64,000 nucleotides of DNA, taken from the NCBI GenBank assembly GCA_947167105.1, contig CAMVGU010000002.1, forward strand, positions 62,001-126,000, read 5' to 3'. The position numbers and the translations under genes are program-made. Origin of the DNA: an uncultured Selenomonas sp. GTDB lineage: Bacteria; Bacillota; Negativicutes; Selenomonadales; Selenomonadaceae. Within the stretch, counting starts at the first letter, position 1, and the number at the start of each line of letters is the position of its first letter. This document shows positions 34,502 through 43,901 of the stretch, in pieces. A model generated the notes under the pieces. It was given only the letters and a program-made list of their open reading frames with translations. It searched no databases and was not told the origin of the DNA.

Positions 34502-34541
34502 CCTGTTTTTCATTGGTAAATAGGGTAAAGAGCGAAGCAGC

Positions 34542-35063
34542 TCAAGCCGTCACGCCCTGGCCGATGCTGGTGATATCGCCTATCTTGACCTGATAGGTAC
34601 TGCCGTTCTCCTCGGCAACAATGGTGGGCGTGCCATCGGAAATGCTGACACCCGTGACCTTGCCCTCGTGCTTGATCGAGGTCAGCACCTTATTGCCTTC
34701 CCCGTCAGAGCTTGCCACTGTCTCCGTCCACCGCAGATCCTGGCCCATCATGGAACTTAACTGGCCCACCAGCACGGACGTGTCGATATTGGCCACCAGG
34801 GTGGAAACCTCAGACAGGCCCTTGGACACATTTGTCATCTGCTCCAGGGCGGAGAACTGCGCCAGCTGGGCAACGTACTCACTGTTGTCCTGGGGGTCCA
34901 GGGGGTCCTGGTACTCCAGCTGGGTGACCAGGAGCTTCAGGAAGGCATCCTTATCCAGGGCGCGGTTGCTGCTGGTAGTCTGGGTCTGGGAAGCCGCATA
35001 TTTGGCGGCATCATAGGTGACGCCGTCCACTGTAATGGTATTGAGCACGGAAGAATCTGACAT
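34542..35063 (-). CDS. flgD: Flagellar hook cap protein FlgD
   Basis: A 173-residue FlgD with the conserved N-terminal block DKDAFLKLLVTQLEYQDPLDPQDNSEYVAQLAQFSALEQM (about 39-78, here abbreviated from two adjoining motifs) and a short C-terminal beta region. It scaffolds hook assembly. At 173 residues it is shorter than the enterobacterial form and lacks a full Tudor/FN3 pair, as is common in Firmicutes. It starts 14 bases after the fliK stop. Confidence 0.93.
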   Translation of the reverse strand: MSDSSVLNTITVDGVTYDAAKYAASQTQTTSSNRALDKDAFLKLLVTQLEYQDPLDPQDNSEYVAQLAQFSALEQMTNVSKGLSEVSTLVANIDTSVLVGQLSSMMGQDLRWTETVASSDGEGNKVLTSIKHEGKVTGVSISDGTPTIVAEENGSTYQVKIGDITSIGQGVTA

Positions 35064-35077
35064 ATATAGCCCTTCTT

Positions 35078-36859
35078 TCAGATACGATAATCTACGCCTT
35101 CCATGGCCGTGTTGTCCTCGCCGCCACCCTGGGCGGCAGCTGCTGCCAGGACTGAGAGATCCTCAGCCTCTTCGGCGTAATCCTCGGCACTGAAGTTCCG
35201 GCCCTGCCCGGAAGCGCTGCCCTGGCCTCCCTGCCAGGCCTGCTGCTGGCCCTGCCCCTGGGGCAGGTGCTCATCCTGGAGCCCTGCATAGACCTCCACA
35301 TCATCCACCTTGATGCCCTGGCTGTTCAGGTCATGGCGCAGCTGCACCAGGGAATTCTCTATGATGGCCCGTACCTGGGCATTATCGCTGTGGAAGGATG
35401 CCGTCACCGCGCCGGTGCTGCTCACCGACACCTTCAGGGTCAGATCCCCCAGATGCTCAGGCTTCAGATGGATCACCATCTCAGTGTCCCCGCCGCTCCT
35501 GATAAGCCGTGCCTGCTCAACGATCTGGCGCGGCACTTCAAAATCATCCTGGGGCTGCTGCAAGGCCGGGGCTTCCGTCGTGCGTGCAGCATTCTGCACT
35601 TCCTGCCGGAAACTGGTCAAAGCCCCTGCCGCCTCATGGCCGGCCTGGGGAGCCTGCACTGCCTCCGGCTCCGCTGTCTCCCCTGCCGTCCCGGTTGGGG
35701 CTGCAGCCATGCCTTCGGCATTTCTTCCCAGCATATTCTGCAGATTCTGCTGACTCTGGGCATTATTTTGCTGGAAACCTTGCTGCATCATGCCCTGCTG
35801 ATGGAGCTGGCGCAAGGGATCAGGCTCCCGGACTGTCTCCTCAACCACGGCCTCGCCGAACAGGGCAGAAAGGGTATTCTCCCGCTGGGGCTGTGCCTGG
35901 GCTGCAGGTGCCTGGGACTGCTGCTCAGGTGTCTGGGACTGCTGCACGCCTGCAGCCGCCTGGGGCCTATTGCCCTGCTCTGGCTGCAATCTTGGCGGCA
36001 TCACCTCCGGCATATCCTGGGGGGGCGGAGCATCTGCCCGCAGGGCGGGCTGCATCTCATTCCTCTGCTGGGGCTGGTTACTAAGTGGTATCTGCAGGTC
36101 TGGCTGATTTCCCTGGGAAGTCTGCACCTGACTATTCAGGGGCATCTGTGCCATGGCCTGAGCGCTTTGGGGCATCTGCAGGTCTGGCTGATTGTTCAGC
36201 GGCATCTGCACTGCCGCCTGATTGTTTTGAGGCATCTGCACTGCCTGGGGGGCTTCCTGCCCCTTACCCTGCTGCACCGCCTGTCCCAGGGATGCAAGCT
36301 GCATCTGCAGGGGAGTCTGCCTGCCTATCGGCTGCTCCTGGGCTTCCCCACGGCTGGGGAGCTGCTGCCCGGAGAGCATGGCCAGGAAATCCTTGCTCTG
36401 GCTTGCTGCCTCAGCAGACTGGGGCATCAGGGCCTGTAGGTTCGGCTGTTCCTGCCGTACCAGGGGCTGGGGCACTCCTTCATCGGTAGTGCGCGCCTTG
36501 GCCTCAGCAGAAAAGTCCACCACTGCGGCAACCGTTTCCTGGGTCTCTGCCATATTTTCCGGGGCTGTATCCTGGGCCTTGCCGGCATCACCTTGCTGGG
36601 ATGCCGCCAGTGCGGCTGCCAGGGGGTCCTGCGGCGCGCTATCCCTGGCGCTGCCGCTGTCCGTCATAGTATCTTTACCTTGGGGAGAGTCGTCCTTGGG
36701 CACCCCGCCGGCTTCCTGGGCTGACTCCTTGAGCCTGCCCAATGCTTCATCAAAGGAATCCTTCGACGTTGAACCAGATGCTTTGGCCATACGCCCCTGC
36801 TTCGCGCCCTTCGGGGCTGCCTGGGGCTGCGCAACGGCCATCAGATTATTTGCATTCAT
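35078..36859 (-). CDS. fliK: Flagellar hook-length control protein FliK
   Basis: A 593-residue protein. The long N-terminal region is Gln/Pro-rich and low complexity, with degenerate repeats of the type NNQ-x(1-2)-QMP (about 215-275). The C-terminal FliK domain (about 450-540) has EMVIHLKPEHLGDLTLKVSV and GAVTASFHSDNAQVR, ending in a disordered tail. FliK measures the hook and triggers the export switch through FlhB. The start at 36859 follows GAGAGGAGG; a longer frame crosses the preceding terminator and is rejected. Confidence 0.9.
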   Translation of the reverse strand: MNANNLMAVAQPQAAPKGAKQGRMAKASGSTSKDSFDEALGRLKESAQEAGGVPKDDSPQGKDTMTDSGSARDSAPQDPLAAALAASQQGDAGKAQDTAPENMAETQETVAAVVDFSAEAKARTTDEGVPQPLVRQEQPNLQALMPQSAEAASQSKDFLAMLSGQQLPSRGEAQEQPIGRQTPLQMQLASLGQAVQQGKGQEAPQAVQMPQNNQAAVQMPLNNQPDLQMPQSAQAMAQMPLNSQVQTSQGNQPDLQIPLSNQPQQRNEMQPALRADAPPPQDMPEVMPPRLQPEQGNRPQAAAGVQQSQTPEQQSQAPAAQAQPQRENTLSALFGEAVVEETVREPDPLRQLHQQGMMQQGFQQNNAQSQQNLQNMLGRNAEGMAAAPTGTAGETAEPEAVQAPQAGHEAAGALTSFRQEVQNAARTTEAPALQQPQDDFEVPRQIVEQARLIRSGGDTEMVIHLKPEHLGDLTLKVSVSSTGAVTASFHSDNAQVRAIIENSLVQLRHDLNSQGIKVDDVEVYAGLQDEHLPQGQGQQQAWQGGQGSASGQGRNFSAEDYAEEAEDLSVLAAAAAQGGGEDNTAMEGVDYRI

Positions 36860-36893
36860 CCAGTTCACACCTCCTCTCAGATAGTCTATCGTC

Positions 36894-36932
36894 AAAAAAG
36901 GCGATTTCCTTAAGCGCAATTTGGAAATCGCC
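36894..36932 (-). terminator. Strong intrinsic terminator between motE and fliK
   Basis: The minus strand reads GGCGATTTCC, a 13-base loop, GGAAATCGCC, then TTTTTT: a perfect 10-bp stem and U-tract just after the motE stop. Because fliK follows in the same direction, it probably attenuates rather than ends transcription. Confidence 0.8.
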
Positions 36933-36941
36933 TGAAATTCA

Positions 36942-37565
36942 TTACTGCTGCGCGGGAGCCGTGCCCTCAGCGGCGGCCCCCTCACCCTGCTGCACTTCCT
37001 TCTGCTCCTGCTTCTCTACATCTGCGGCAGTCTGCATTTTCTTGCGCGTGCCCTGATAAATAAGTTCCGTGAGCCGCGCCGCCTTCGCAGGCTCGAACTC
37101 TGCCATCACCTTGGCGGCAGTGCTCTCATCCATGCGCTGCAGTATGGTCACGGTCAGGTCATCGTCCAGGGCATCCATGGCCTCCGCCGCATCCTGGGGC
37201 TTCATCTCGTTATACAGACGGGCCAGCTTGGATACGCGCTTGCGCTCCGCTGCCTCCCGCTCCTTCATCTGGGCCTCGATTTCCTTCTTGGTGAGCTTCA
37301 CAGTTTTGGAGTGTTCCTTGGCCTTGTCCTTATTCTTGTCGGCGCTGGGCTTTGCATCCTCCACCGGCGCATTTTCCATCTCCTCCTGGGTGGGGGCAGG
37401 TTTTACAAAATACTCACCCACAACAGGCAGCTTATAGAGGCCGAGCTTCTCATTTGCCTCTTGGGTATCAAAGATACGCAGGTAGACGCCAAGCGCAAAA
37501 CCGCCGACAATGAGCACCAGCAGTAAAAAGAGCATCAGGAATATCTTCAGCAATTTCTTGCCCAT
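36942..37565 (-). CDS. MotE-like (MgtE-N/FliG-like) membrane protein
   Basis: A 207-residue protein: an N-terminal transmembrane helix (IFLMLFLLLVLIVGGFALGV), a charged linker with a coiled coil (about 88-118), and a C-terminal helical domain (LARLYNEMKPQDAAEAMDAL, LTVTILQRMDESTAAKVMAEF). That domain is the MgtE N-terminal fold, related to FliG. Such proteins sit next to fliJ/fliK in Firmicutes and resemble rhizobial MotE, a chaperone for motility proteins; the exact role here is unproven. Confidence 0.8.
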   Translation of the reverse strand: MGKKLLKIFLMLFLLLVLIVGGFALGVYLRIFDTQEANEKLGLYKLPVVGEYFVKPAPTQEEMENAPVEDAKPSADKNKDKAKEHSKTVKLTKKEIEAQMKEREAAERKRVSKLARLYNEMKPQDAAEAMDALDDDLTVTILQRMDESTAAKVMAEFEPAKAARLTELIYQGTRKKMQTAADVEKQEQKEVQQGEGAAAEGTAPAQQ

Positions 37566-37625
37566 GCCTGTTTTTGTCTCCTCTCTTTAGCCAGTGTAGG
37601 GTTCTGGCCTGCATCCATCAATATG

Positions 37626-38264
37626 TCACCGGTATATGTCCAGCACCTTGTCCACATAAGCCTGGGTCTCGCTGTAGGGCGGGACGCCGCCGTAGTCCTT
37701 CACTGCCTGGGGGCCTGCATTGTAGGCCGCCACAGCCTTCCTGACATCGCCACCGAAGGTATCAAGCATCTGTCTCAGGTACTTGGCGCCTCCCTCCACA
37801 TTCTGGGCCTCGTCATAGGGATTGACCCCCAGGGAAGCTGCTGTATCGGGCATCAGCTGCATCACGCCGATGGCCCCGGCATCGGAAATCTCCTCCTGGT
37901 TGCCCCCGGACTCCGCCTCCGCCACTGCCGAGATAAGCTTCGGGTCTACATTGTACTTATCCGCAGCGGCCTGCACCAGCTGATGCAGCTCCGCATCCGC
38001 CAGCACGAAATCACCGGATGGCGCACCCAGGCCGTAATCCGTCAGGCGCACTTCCTGCACCGCCGCCTTACCTTCTGCCTTCCCTGGGGCCTCATTTCCC
38101 TGCGCCTTGCCCTTTTCCGCCGCCTTGGCCTTCTCCAGCTCACGCTCCAGAGTCCTGCCGAAATCAAGTCCCGGCACCCCGCCGGGCATGCCAAAACGAT
38201 CCTGCAGGTCGGCAATGCGCTGCTGCACATGCTGCACGCCGGACAAATTAACCACATCTATCAT
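37626..38264 (-). CDS. Flagellar lytic transglycosylase (SLT domain)
   Basis: A 212-residue protein. The C-terminal SLT domain (about 105-212) has the catalytic Glu in AVAEAESGGNQ, then GAIGVMQLMPDTAASLG and AVAAYNAGPQAV, all hallmarks of soluble lytic transglycosylases. It would open peptidoglycan for the rod. No classical signal peptide is visible, so it may be exported by the flagellar system. Its ATG overlaps the fliJ stop by four bases. Confidence 0.88.
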   Translation of the reverse strand: MIDVVNLSGVQHVQQRIADLQDRFGMPGGVPGLDFGRTLERELEKAKAAEKGKAQGNEAPGKAEGKAAVQEVRLTDYGLGAPSGDFVLADAELHQLVQAAADKYNVDPKLISAVAEAESGGNQEEISDAGAIGVMQLMPDTAASLGVNPYDEAQNVEGGAKYLRQMLDTFGGDVRKAVAAYNAGPQAVKDYGGVPPYSETQAYVDKVLDIYR

Positions 38265-38725
38265 GAGGCTGCCTCCCTTCGCGCCCTCATCGCCAGTTGC
38301 AGGCCGATCTCGTCCAGCATCTTCTGCTCCTCAAACAGGGCCTGCTCCTTGTATTCCTGGAAGCGTTTTTCCTTGAGCTGCTCAATGCTTTTGAGGTAGC
38401 TCATGACCTCCATCAGCTCCTTCAGTTTTTTCTGGCGCTCATTCTTGGTCTGCAGGATCATCTCATTCTGCATTTCGATCTGCTCCCGCTTCCAGGCAAA
38501 AAAGCGATTGTAATTCACCAGCCGCTCCACATTGACCCTGGTGCCGTCCCGCACCAGGCCCTCGTAATCCCTCTGCCCCTGCTGCATCTCGTCCAGCAGC
38601 ATGCGCAGATGCTGCTGCTGATCCAGGAGCTTGCGGTTCATGGCCGCGAACTGCACCTCGATATCATCCTTCTTCATGCGGGTGACCTTCAGGAGCGTCT
38701 CCAACTGGAATTTGAACTTCTTCAT
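38261..38725 (-). CDS. fliJ: Flagellar export protein FliJ
   Basis: A 154-residue, almost entirely helical protein with heptad repeats, beginning MKKFKFQLETLLKVTRMKKD, the usual FliJ opening. It forms the coiled-coil stalk of the FliH-FliI export ATPase complex. It starts six bases after fliI and overlaps the transglycosylase gene. Confidence 0.92.
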   Translation of the reverse strand: MKKFKFQLETLLKVTRMKKDDIEVQFAAMNRKLLDQQQHLRMLLDEMQQGQRDYEGLVRDGTRVNVERLVNYNRFFAWKREQIEMQNEMILQTKNERQKKLKELMEVMSYLKSIEQLKEKRFQEYKEQALFEEQKMLDEIGLQLAMRARREAAS

Positions 38726-38731
38726 GCCTTA

Positions 38732-40069
38732 TCACCCGGAAATGCCCACCAGCTTCTGCTCCGTGGCCTCGAAGGTATCCACCTCGAAAATCCCCTGGCA
38801 GAGAAAATCATTGATGCTGTCTATCTTCTGAATGGATTCATCTATCTTGGCGCTGGAGCCCTTCACATAGGCCCCGATATGGATAAGATCCTCCGCATCC
38901 CGGTAAACCGCCATCAGCTGGCGCATATTCTGGGCTGCTTTCAGATGTTCCTTCGTCACCACATCATTCATCACGCGGCTGACGCTGGTCATAATATCTA
39001 TGGCGGGGAAGTGATTCTGGGCCGCAATGGTGCGGGACAGCACAATATGGCCGTCCAGAATGGAGCGCACCGCGTCCGCTATGGGCTCGTTCATGTCATC
39101 GCCATCCACCAGCACGGTATAGATGCCCGTGATAGAGCCCGTATCGCTGGTGCCTGCCCGCTCCAAAAGGCGCGGCAGGAGGGCGAAAACCGAGGGCGTA
39201 TAGCCCCTCGTTGCCGGCGGCTCGCCGATGGTCAGGCCCACCTCACGCTGGGCCATGGCAAAACGGGTGACCGAATCCATCATCAAAATGACCTTGTGGC
39301 CCTGATCCCGGAAATACTCCGCAATGGCCGTGGCGGTCATGGCCCCCTTGATGCGCACCAGGGCCGGCTTATCGGATGTGGCCACCACCACCACTGAGCG
39401 CTTCAATCCTTCCTCCCCCAGATCCCGCTCGATAAAATCCCGCACCTCGCGGCCGCGCTCACCCACCAGGGCGATCACGCTGATATCCGCTTCCGTATTG
39501 CGGGCAATCATGGAGAGCAGGGTGGACTTGCCCACGCCGGAACCTGCCATAATGCCTATGCGCTGGCCCTCCCCCATGGTAATCAGGCCGTCAATGGCCC
39601 GCACCCCCACATAGAGGCTCTCATGTATACGTGGCCTGGTGAGGGGCGGCGGCGGCGGCGCCTGCAGGGGATATTCCTCCTTCATCAGCAGGGGGCCCTT
39701 GTCGTCCATGGGATTGCCCAAGCCGTCCAGCACCCGTCCCAGAAGTTCCGGGCCTACCTTCACTCTCAGGGTCTTCTGTGCCGACACCACCTCGCAGCCG
39801 GGGCCTATCCCCTCCATCTCGCCGATGGGCATCAGCATCACATAGCCCTCCCGGAAGCCCACCACCTCAGCCGGCACAGGCGGCACATCGGGAAAATGGG
39901 AATTCACATAGCAAAGCTCACCCACACTGACGGTAGGCCCCTGGGACTCGATAACAAGCCCGATGACCTGAGTGACCTTGCCGGTAAGCTTCATGCTGTG
40001 ACAGTCCCTGGCAGCGTCCAGGAACTTCCCTATATTCAGCTTGAAAGGCTCCTGCACATATTCAGCCAA
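38732..40069 (-). CDS. fliI: Flagellar export ATPase FliI
   Basis: A 445-residue ATPase of the F1-beta/FliI family. It has Walker A GIMAGSGVGKSTLLSMIAR, Walker B VILMMDSVTRFAMAQREVGL (which includes the FliI signature), and the TRGYTPSVF motif. It energises unfolding and delivery of export substrates. A TTG at 40069 is eight bases after GGGAGG and is preferred to the GTG at 40078, which overlaps that site. Confidence 0.95.
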   Translation of the reverse strand: MAEYVQEPFKLNIGKFLDAARDCHSMKLTGKVTQVIGLVIESQGPTVSVGELCYVNSHFPDVPPVPAEVVGFREGYVMLMPIGEMEGIGPGCEVVSAQKTLRVKVGPELLGRVLDGLGNPMDDKGPLLMKEEYPLQAPPPPPLTRPRIHESLYVGVRAIDGLITMGEGQRIGIMAGSGVGKSTLLSMIARNTEADISVIALVGERGREVRDFIERDLGEEGLKRSVVVVATSDKPALVRIKGAMTATAIAEYFRDQGHKVILMMDSVTRFAMAQREVGLTIGEPPATRGYTPSVFALLPRLLERAGTSDTGSITGIYTVLVDGDDMNEPIADAVRSILDGHIVLSRTIAAQNHFPAIDIMTSVSRVMNDVVTKEHLKAAQNMRQLMAVYRDAEDLIHIGAYVKGSSAKIDESIQKIDSINDFLCQGIFEVDTFEATEQKLVGISG

Positions 40070-40101
40070 GCCTGCCACCTCCCGCTTCCAGCTTCATGCC
40101 A

Positions 40102-40899
40102 TCACAGCATCACATCCCGCACGGCCTGCTCCACCAGGGCAATCTGGGTAGAAAGCCTCGCATCCACAGTACCGTTGGGCGTCTCTACCAGGCAATCCCC
40201 CGGCTTCAGCGCCTCATCGGAGTGTATATCCAATGTCGCATCCCCTGCCGTCAGCAGTCCCCGAAACTCATCCCGTGCCATCAGCACCATATCAAAGCTC
40301 TCAGGGGGCACATGCACTATCAGCTGCTTCTGCTCCTTGACCTTCAGCAGGGCCTCCCGCACCAGAGGCAGCACCGTCTGGGGCACATCTATAAAATGCT
40401 GGGGCAGGACCTTGCCCACCACAGCCATGGCAATGGAGACAATGTCCTCCTCAGCCTGCTGCACATAATCACGGGTGGCCTGCCTGGCATCCGCCAGGGT
40501 CTTTTCCGCCTTGGCATTGGCTTCATTCAAAATGCTTGCCAGCTCCTGGCGCACCTGTTCCTCGCCCTCAGTGCGGCCCTTTTCCATGCCTTCCGCATGG
40601 CCCTTGGCCGCGGCTTCTTCCTTCATTGCCTGGATCCGGGCCTCTGCCTCCTTCAGCATCGCCTCACGGGCTGCCTGCCCCTCCTGCCTCAGCTTCTCTG
40701 CCTCGGCCTGGGCATTGGCCAAAGTGTCCTTGGCCTGCTTTTCCCGCTCGGCAACGGCCGCCAGCCTCCTGGCCACAGCCTCCTCGTCCACCGCAGCCCC
40801 CTTGGGGGGCGCATCGTCCTTGGGCATGGGGGGAGGGGGCGGCGCCTCAATGGTATGGGGGGCCTCCTTCCAGACCGGGTATTTAATGACCCTAGACAA
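40102..40899 (-). CDS. fliH: Flagellar export ATPase regulator FliH
   Basis: A 265-residue protein with a Pro-rich N-terminus, a long Ala/Glu-rich coiled coil (about 40-150) and a C-terminal V-ATPase E-subunit-like domain (about 150-265). It links FliI to the export gate and C-ring. The TTG start overlaps the last eight bases of fliG. Confidence 0.9.
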   Translation of the reverse strand: MSRVIKYPVWKEAPHTIEAPPPPPMPKDDAPPKGAAVDEEAVARRLAAVAEREKQAKDTLANAQAEAEKLRQEGQAAREAMLKEAEARIQAMKEEAAAKGHAEGMEKGRTEGEEQVRQELASILNEANAKAEKTLADARQATRDYVQQAEEDIVSIAMAVVGKVLPQHFIDVPQTVLPLVREALLKVKEQKQLIVHVPPESFDMVLMARDEFRGLLTAGDATLDIHSDEALKPGDCLVETPNGTVDARLSTQIALVEQAVRDVML

Positions 40900-41917
40900 T
40901 CATCTCGTCCCCCTTGCCGCGGGCAACGACGATTTCGCCCTTGTCCTCCAGCGCGCGGATGACATTGACAATCTTCTGCTGCGCCTCTTCCACGTCCCTG
41001 ATCTTCACAGGGCCCATGAACTCGATTTCCTCACGCAGCATATCCGCTGCACGCTTGGACATATTCTTGTAGACCTTTTCCGAGACCTCCGCCGGCGTAG
41101 CCTTGAGAGCCAGGGACAAATCCTTCTGATCCACCTCGCGCAGCACCATCTGCAAAGAGCGGTCGTCCAGCTGCACGATATCCTCGAACACGAACATGAG
41201 CCGCTTGATTTCCTCGGCCAGCTCCGGGTTGTCCACTTCCAGGGTTTCGATGATGGATTTCTCCGTGGTACGGTCCACCCGGTTGAGCACCTCCACAATG
41301 GCCTTGACGCCGCCTGCCGTGGTGAAATCCTGGGTGACCAGCGCGGACAGCTTGCGTTCCAGCACTCGCTCCACCTCCCTGATGATATCCGGGGATGTAC
41401 GATCCATGACGGCAATGCGCCGCGCCACATCCGCCTGGGCCTCCGGAGCCAGCGCCCCCAGGACGGTGGCAGCCTGATCCGGGTCCAAATAGGCCATGAT
41501 CAGCGCAATGGTCTGGGGATGCTCGTTCTGGATAAAGTTCAGGAGCTGGGACGGGTCCGTCTTTCTCAGGAAGTCGAAGGGACGTACCTGCAGGCTCGTG
41601 GTCAAGCGGTTGATGATATCCATCGCCTTGTCGGCGCCCAGGGCCTTCTCCAGCACGTTCTGGGCGTACTCCAGGCCGCCTGTGGAGATGTAATCCCTGG
41701 CCATGGCCATCTGGTAGAATTCACTGATGACGGCTGCCTTCTGCTCAGCACTGACCTGCTTATGATTGGCGATTTCCAGCGTTATGCGCTCGATCTCGTC
41801 ATCATCCATATGCTGGAACAGCTTGGCCGAATACTCCGGCCCCAGGGCAATGAAGAGTATGGCTGCTTTTTCCTGATTGGAAAGCTCGCCATCGCCTTCG
41901 CCATACATATCTTCCAT
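40892..41917 (-). CDS. fliG: Flagellar motor switch protein FliG
   Basis: A 341-residue FliG. The N-terminal domain starts LSNQEKAAILFIALG; the middle domain has the EHPQTIALIMAYLDPDQAA motif (EHPQ). The C-terminal torque helix has FVFEDIVQLDDRSLQMVLRE, with the charged residues that meet the stator. It connects FliF to FliM/FliY and generates torque. GGAGGAATG lies upstream. Confidence 0.96.
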   Translation of the reverse strand: MEDMYGEGDGELSNQEKAAILFIALGPEYSAKLFQHMDDDEIERITLEIANHKQVSAEQKAAVISEFYQMAMARDYISTGGLEYAQNVLEKALGADKAMDIINRLTTSLQVRPFDFLRKTDPSQLLNFIQNEHPQTIALIMAYLDPDQAATVLGALAPEAQADVARRIAVMDRTSPDIIREVERVLERKLSALVTQDFTTAGGVKAIVEVLNRVDRTTEKSIIETLEVDNPELAEEIKRLMFVFEDIVQLDDRSLQMVLREVDQKDLSLALKATPAEVSEKVYKNMSKRAADMLREEIEFMGPVKIRDVEEAQQKIVNVIRALEDKGEIVVARGKGDEMIV

Positions 41918-41923
41918 AAATGA

Positions 41924-43513
41924 TCATTCCTCCGCGAGCCAGGTCTTGATGAGCATCGCCACCTCGGCCGGTTTCTGGTCGATGAGCTGCTGCAGCGTCT
42001 GCTTCTCGGAAAGCTGCCTCTGCTCGTCTTCTGTAAGCTCGTCTTCTTCGATTTCGCCCATTTCCACTGCTGCCGCACGCTCCGCTGCGATACGCCTCTC
42101 CTCTTCTTCCTTGGCCTGGCGCTCTGCCTCGATACGCGCCGCTTCCTCCTGCTGCTTCCTGCGGCGGCGCATCAGGAGCGCACCGATAATGATGGCAAGA
42201 ATCAGCAGCGGGAATCCCACCTGCATGTAGAAGATGCGGTCTTCCCGATCCCTTGCGGCCTGCTCCTCCGCAGCCCGCCTGTCGGCAAGCTCCGTGCTGA
42301 AGGGCAGTGGCTCCACGGAGATCGTGTCGCCCCTATCCGTATTGATGCCAGCCGCGCTGGACACGCTCCTAAGGATGCTGTCCTGCTGGGTCTGCGTAAC
42401 ACTGTCATTCACCAGCACCGCCACCGTCAGGCGCTTGATGGAGCCCGGCGAAGCAACGGTACGCTGCTTTTCTTCATTGACCTCGTAATTCTTGGTGGAT
42501 TCCTTTTTCTCGTAGTTAGCGTTGGCATTGCCCTCCACGCCCACATAGCCGGGCACATTGGACTCCACCCCCGCGGGGCCTCCCGGCTGGGTGGAAGTGC
42601 CCTGGTAGTTTTCGCTGATATCCTGCTGGCTGCGGATAATGCCCGAATCATCCACCACAGGCGTAAAGATCTGCCTGTCAATCTGGCGGTCGTCAAAATC
42701 CAGCTCCACAGACACACGGGCGAAGGCACGGCCCTCTCCCAGGGACTGATCCAGCAAGGTCTGCACATTGTCCTGGATGTTCTTCTGGACCTTCTTCGTC
42801 ATTTCCAGTTGGGTCATGGTCTTCTGGGTGACGTTCTGCTCCTCGTTCTCATCCGGATCGTTCAGTATCTTGCCCGTATCATCCACAATCGTGATATTTT
42901 CCGGGGAAAGCCCTTGGATGCTATGGGCCGCCAGGTTCACAATGCCCTTGATTTCCTTCTTGGACAGCTCCACATTCGGGCGCAGGCGCAGCATAATGGA
43001 AGCCGTAGCCGGCTTCTCATTCTTCTTGTACAGGGAATCCTCCGGCAGCACGATATGCACCCGGGCCTTCTCCACCGCCGCAATCTGCTCAATGGTGCGG
43101 GTAAGCTCCCCCTGGAGGGCCTGGAGATAATTCACCTTGTTCTGGAATTCCGTGACGCCCAACTTGCTGTCGTCAAAAATCTCAAATCCTTTATTACCAC
43201 GCGGTAATCCCTGGGTCGCAAGCTCAAGCCTGGCATCATGCACATTCTTGGACGGTACCAGGATATTGGTGCCCTGCTTCGTCTCCTGTACTTCAAACTC
43301 TACCTTCTGTTCTTTCAGCTGGGCTGCCACCTCGCCGGCATCCTTTGTTTCCATGCCCGTAAACAACGGCACCATATCCGGCTTGCTGCCGTACCAGAAA
43401 CTGATACCCAATATAGCGAGGAGGAGAGCCAAAGCGGACCCCAGCATAATATAGCGCTGTCGTTTGCTGAATCTCTGCCACAGCGCCAGGTACCGCTCTT
43501 TCCAATCTCCCAT
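41924..43513 (-). CDS. fliF: Flagellar MS-ring protein FliF
   Basis: A 529-residue protein with two transmembrane helices (about 22-42 and 428-448) enclosing the ring-building domains. The YscJ/FliF motif IVLPEDSLYKKNEKPATASI is present. The cytoplasmic tail ends LAEE with the FliG-binding helix (MLIKTWLAEE). FliF forms the MS-ring, the base of flagellar assembly. Confidence 0.96.
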   Translation of the reverse strand: MGDWKERYLALWQRFSKRQRYIMLGSALALLLAILGISFWYGSKPDMVPLFTGMETKDAGEVAAQLKEQKVEFEVQETKQGTNILVPSKNVHDARLELATQGLPRGNKGFEIFDDSKLGVTEFQNKVNYLQALQGELTRTIEQIAAVEKARVHIVLPEDSLYKKNEKPATASIMLRLRPNVELSKKEIKGIVNLAAHSIQGLSPENITIVDDTGKILNDPDENEEQNVTQKTMTQLEMTKKVQKNIQDNVQTLLDQSLGEGRAFARVSVELDFDDRQIDRQIFTPVVDDSGIIRSQQDISENYQGTSTQPGGPAGVESNVPGYVGVEGNANANYEKKESTKNYEVNEEKQRTVASPGSIKRLTVAVLVNDSVTQTQQDSILRSVSSAAGINTDRGDTISVEPLPFSTELADRRAAEEQAARDREDRIFYMQVGFPLLILAIIIGALLMRRRRKQQEEAARIEAERQAKEEEERRIAAERAAAVEMGEIEEDELTEDEQRQLSEKQTLQQLIDQKPAEVAMLIKTWLAEE

Positions 43514-43553
43514 GATCTCAATCCCTTCGCGTAGTTACTCGGTTCAGTCTCTA

Positions 43554-43856
43554 TCAGACCTGCATGCGCATGATTTCCTGATAGGCCGACACTGCCCTGT
43601 TGCGCAGCTGGAGGGTCAGTTGCAGGGCAATTTCCGCTTTCTGTGACGCCACGACCACCTGGGAGACATCCTCGATCTGGCCGGCAGCCAGGAGCGCATT
43701 CTGCTCATCAGAGTCCAGTTGCAGCTTATTGACCTTTTTCATCGCATTGGTCAGGTACTCGCCAAAGCTTTGAACCTCCTGGGGCTGCTGCGTCTCGCCA
43801 AGGTGGCTGTTGGCACGCATGGCCACAGGAGTCATCTGCAAAGCCTCTATCTCCAT
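43554..43856 (-). CDS. fliE: Flagellar hook-basal body protein FliE
   Basis: A 100-residue FliE with the conserved C-terminal half: VSQVVVASQKAEIALQLTLQ and NRAVSAYQEIMRMQV. It joins the MS-ring to the proximal rod. It lies between flgC and fliF as in most flagellar operons. Confidence 0.94.
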   Translation of the reverse strand: MEIEALQMTPVAMRANSHLGETQQPQEVQSFGEYLTNAMKKVNKLQLDSDEQNALLAAGQIEDVSQVVVASQKAEIALQLTLQLRNRAVSAYQEIMRMQV

Positions 43857-43901
43857 GTTCTCTCCCTCTTTCGAGCTTTATACGTCAGTATACCATCTTA
43901 C

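Noticed and set aside
35078..36859. FliK repeat region as a tandem-repeat or CRISPR locus
   Set aside because: The repeats are coding, imperfect and in frame.
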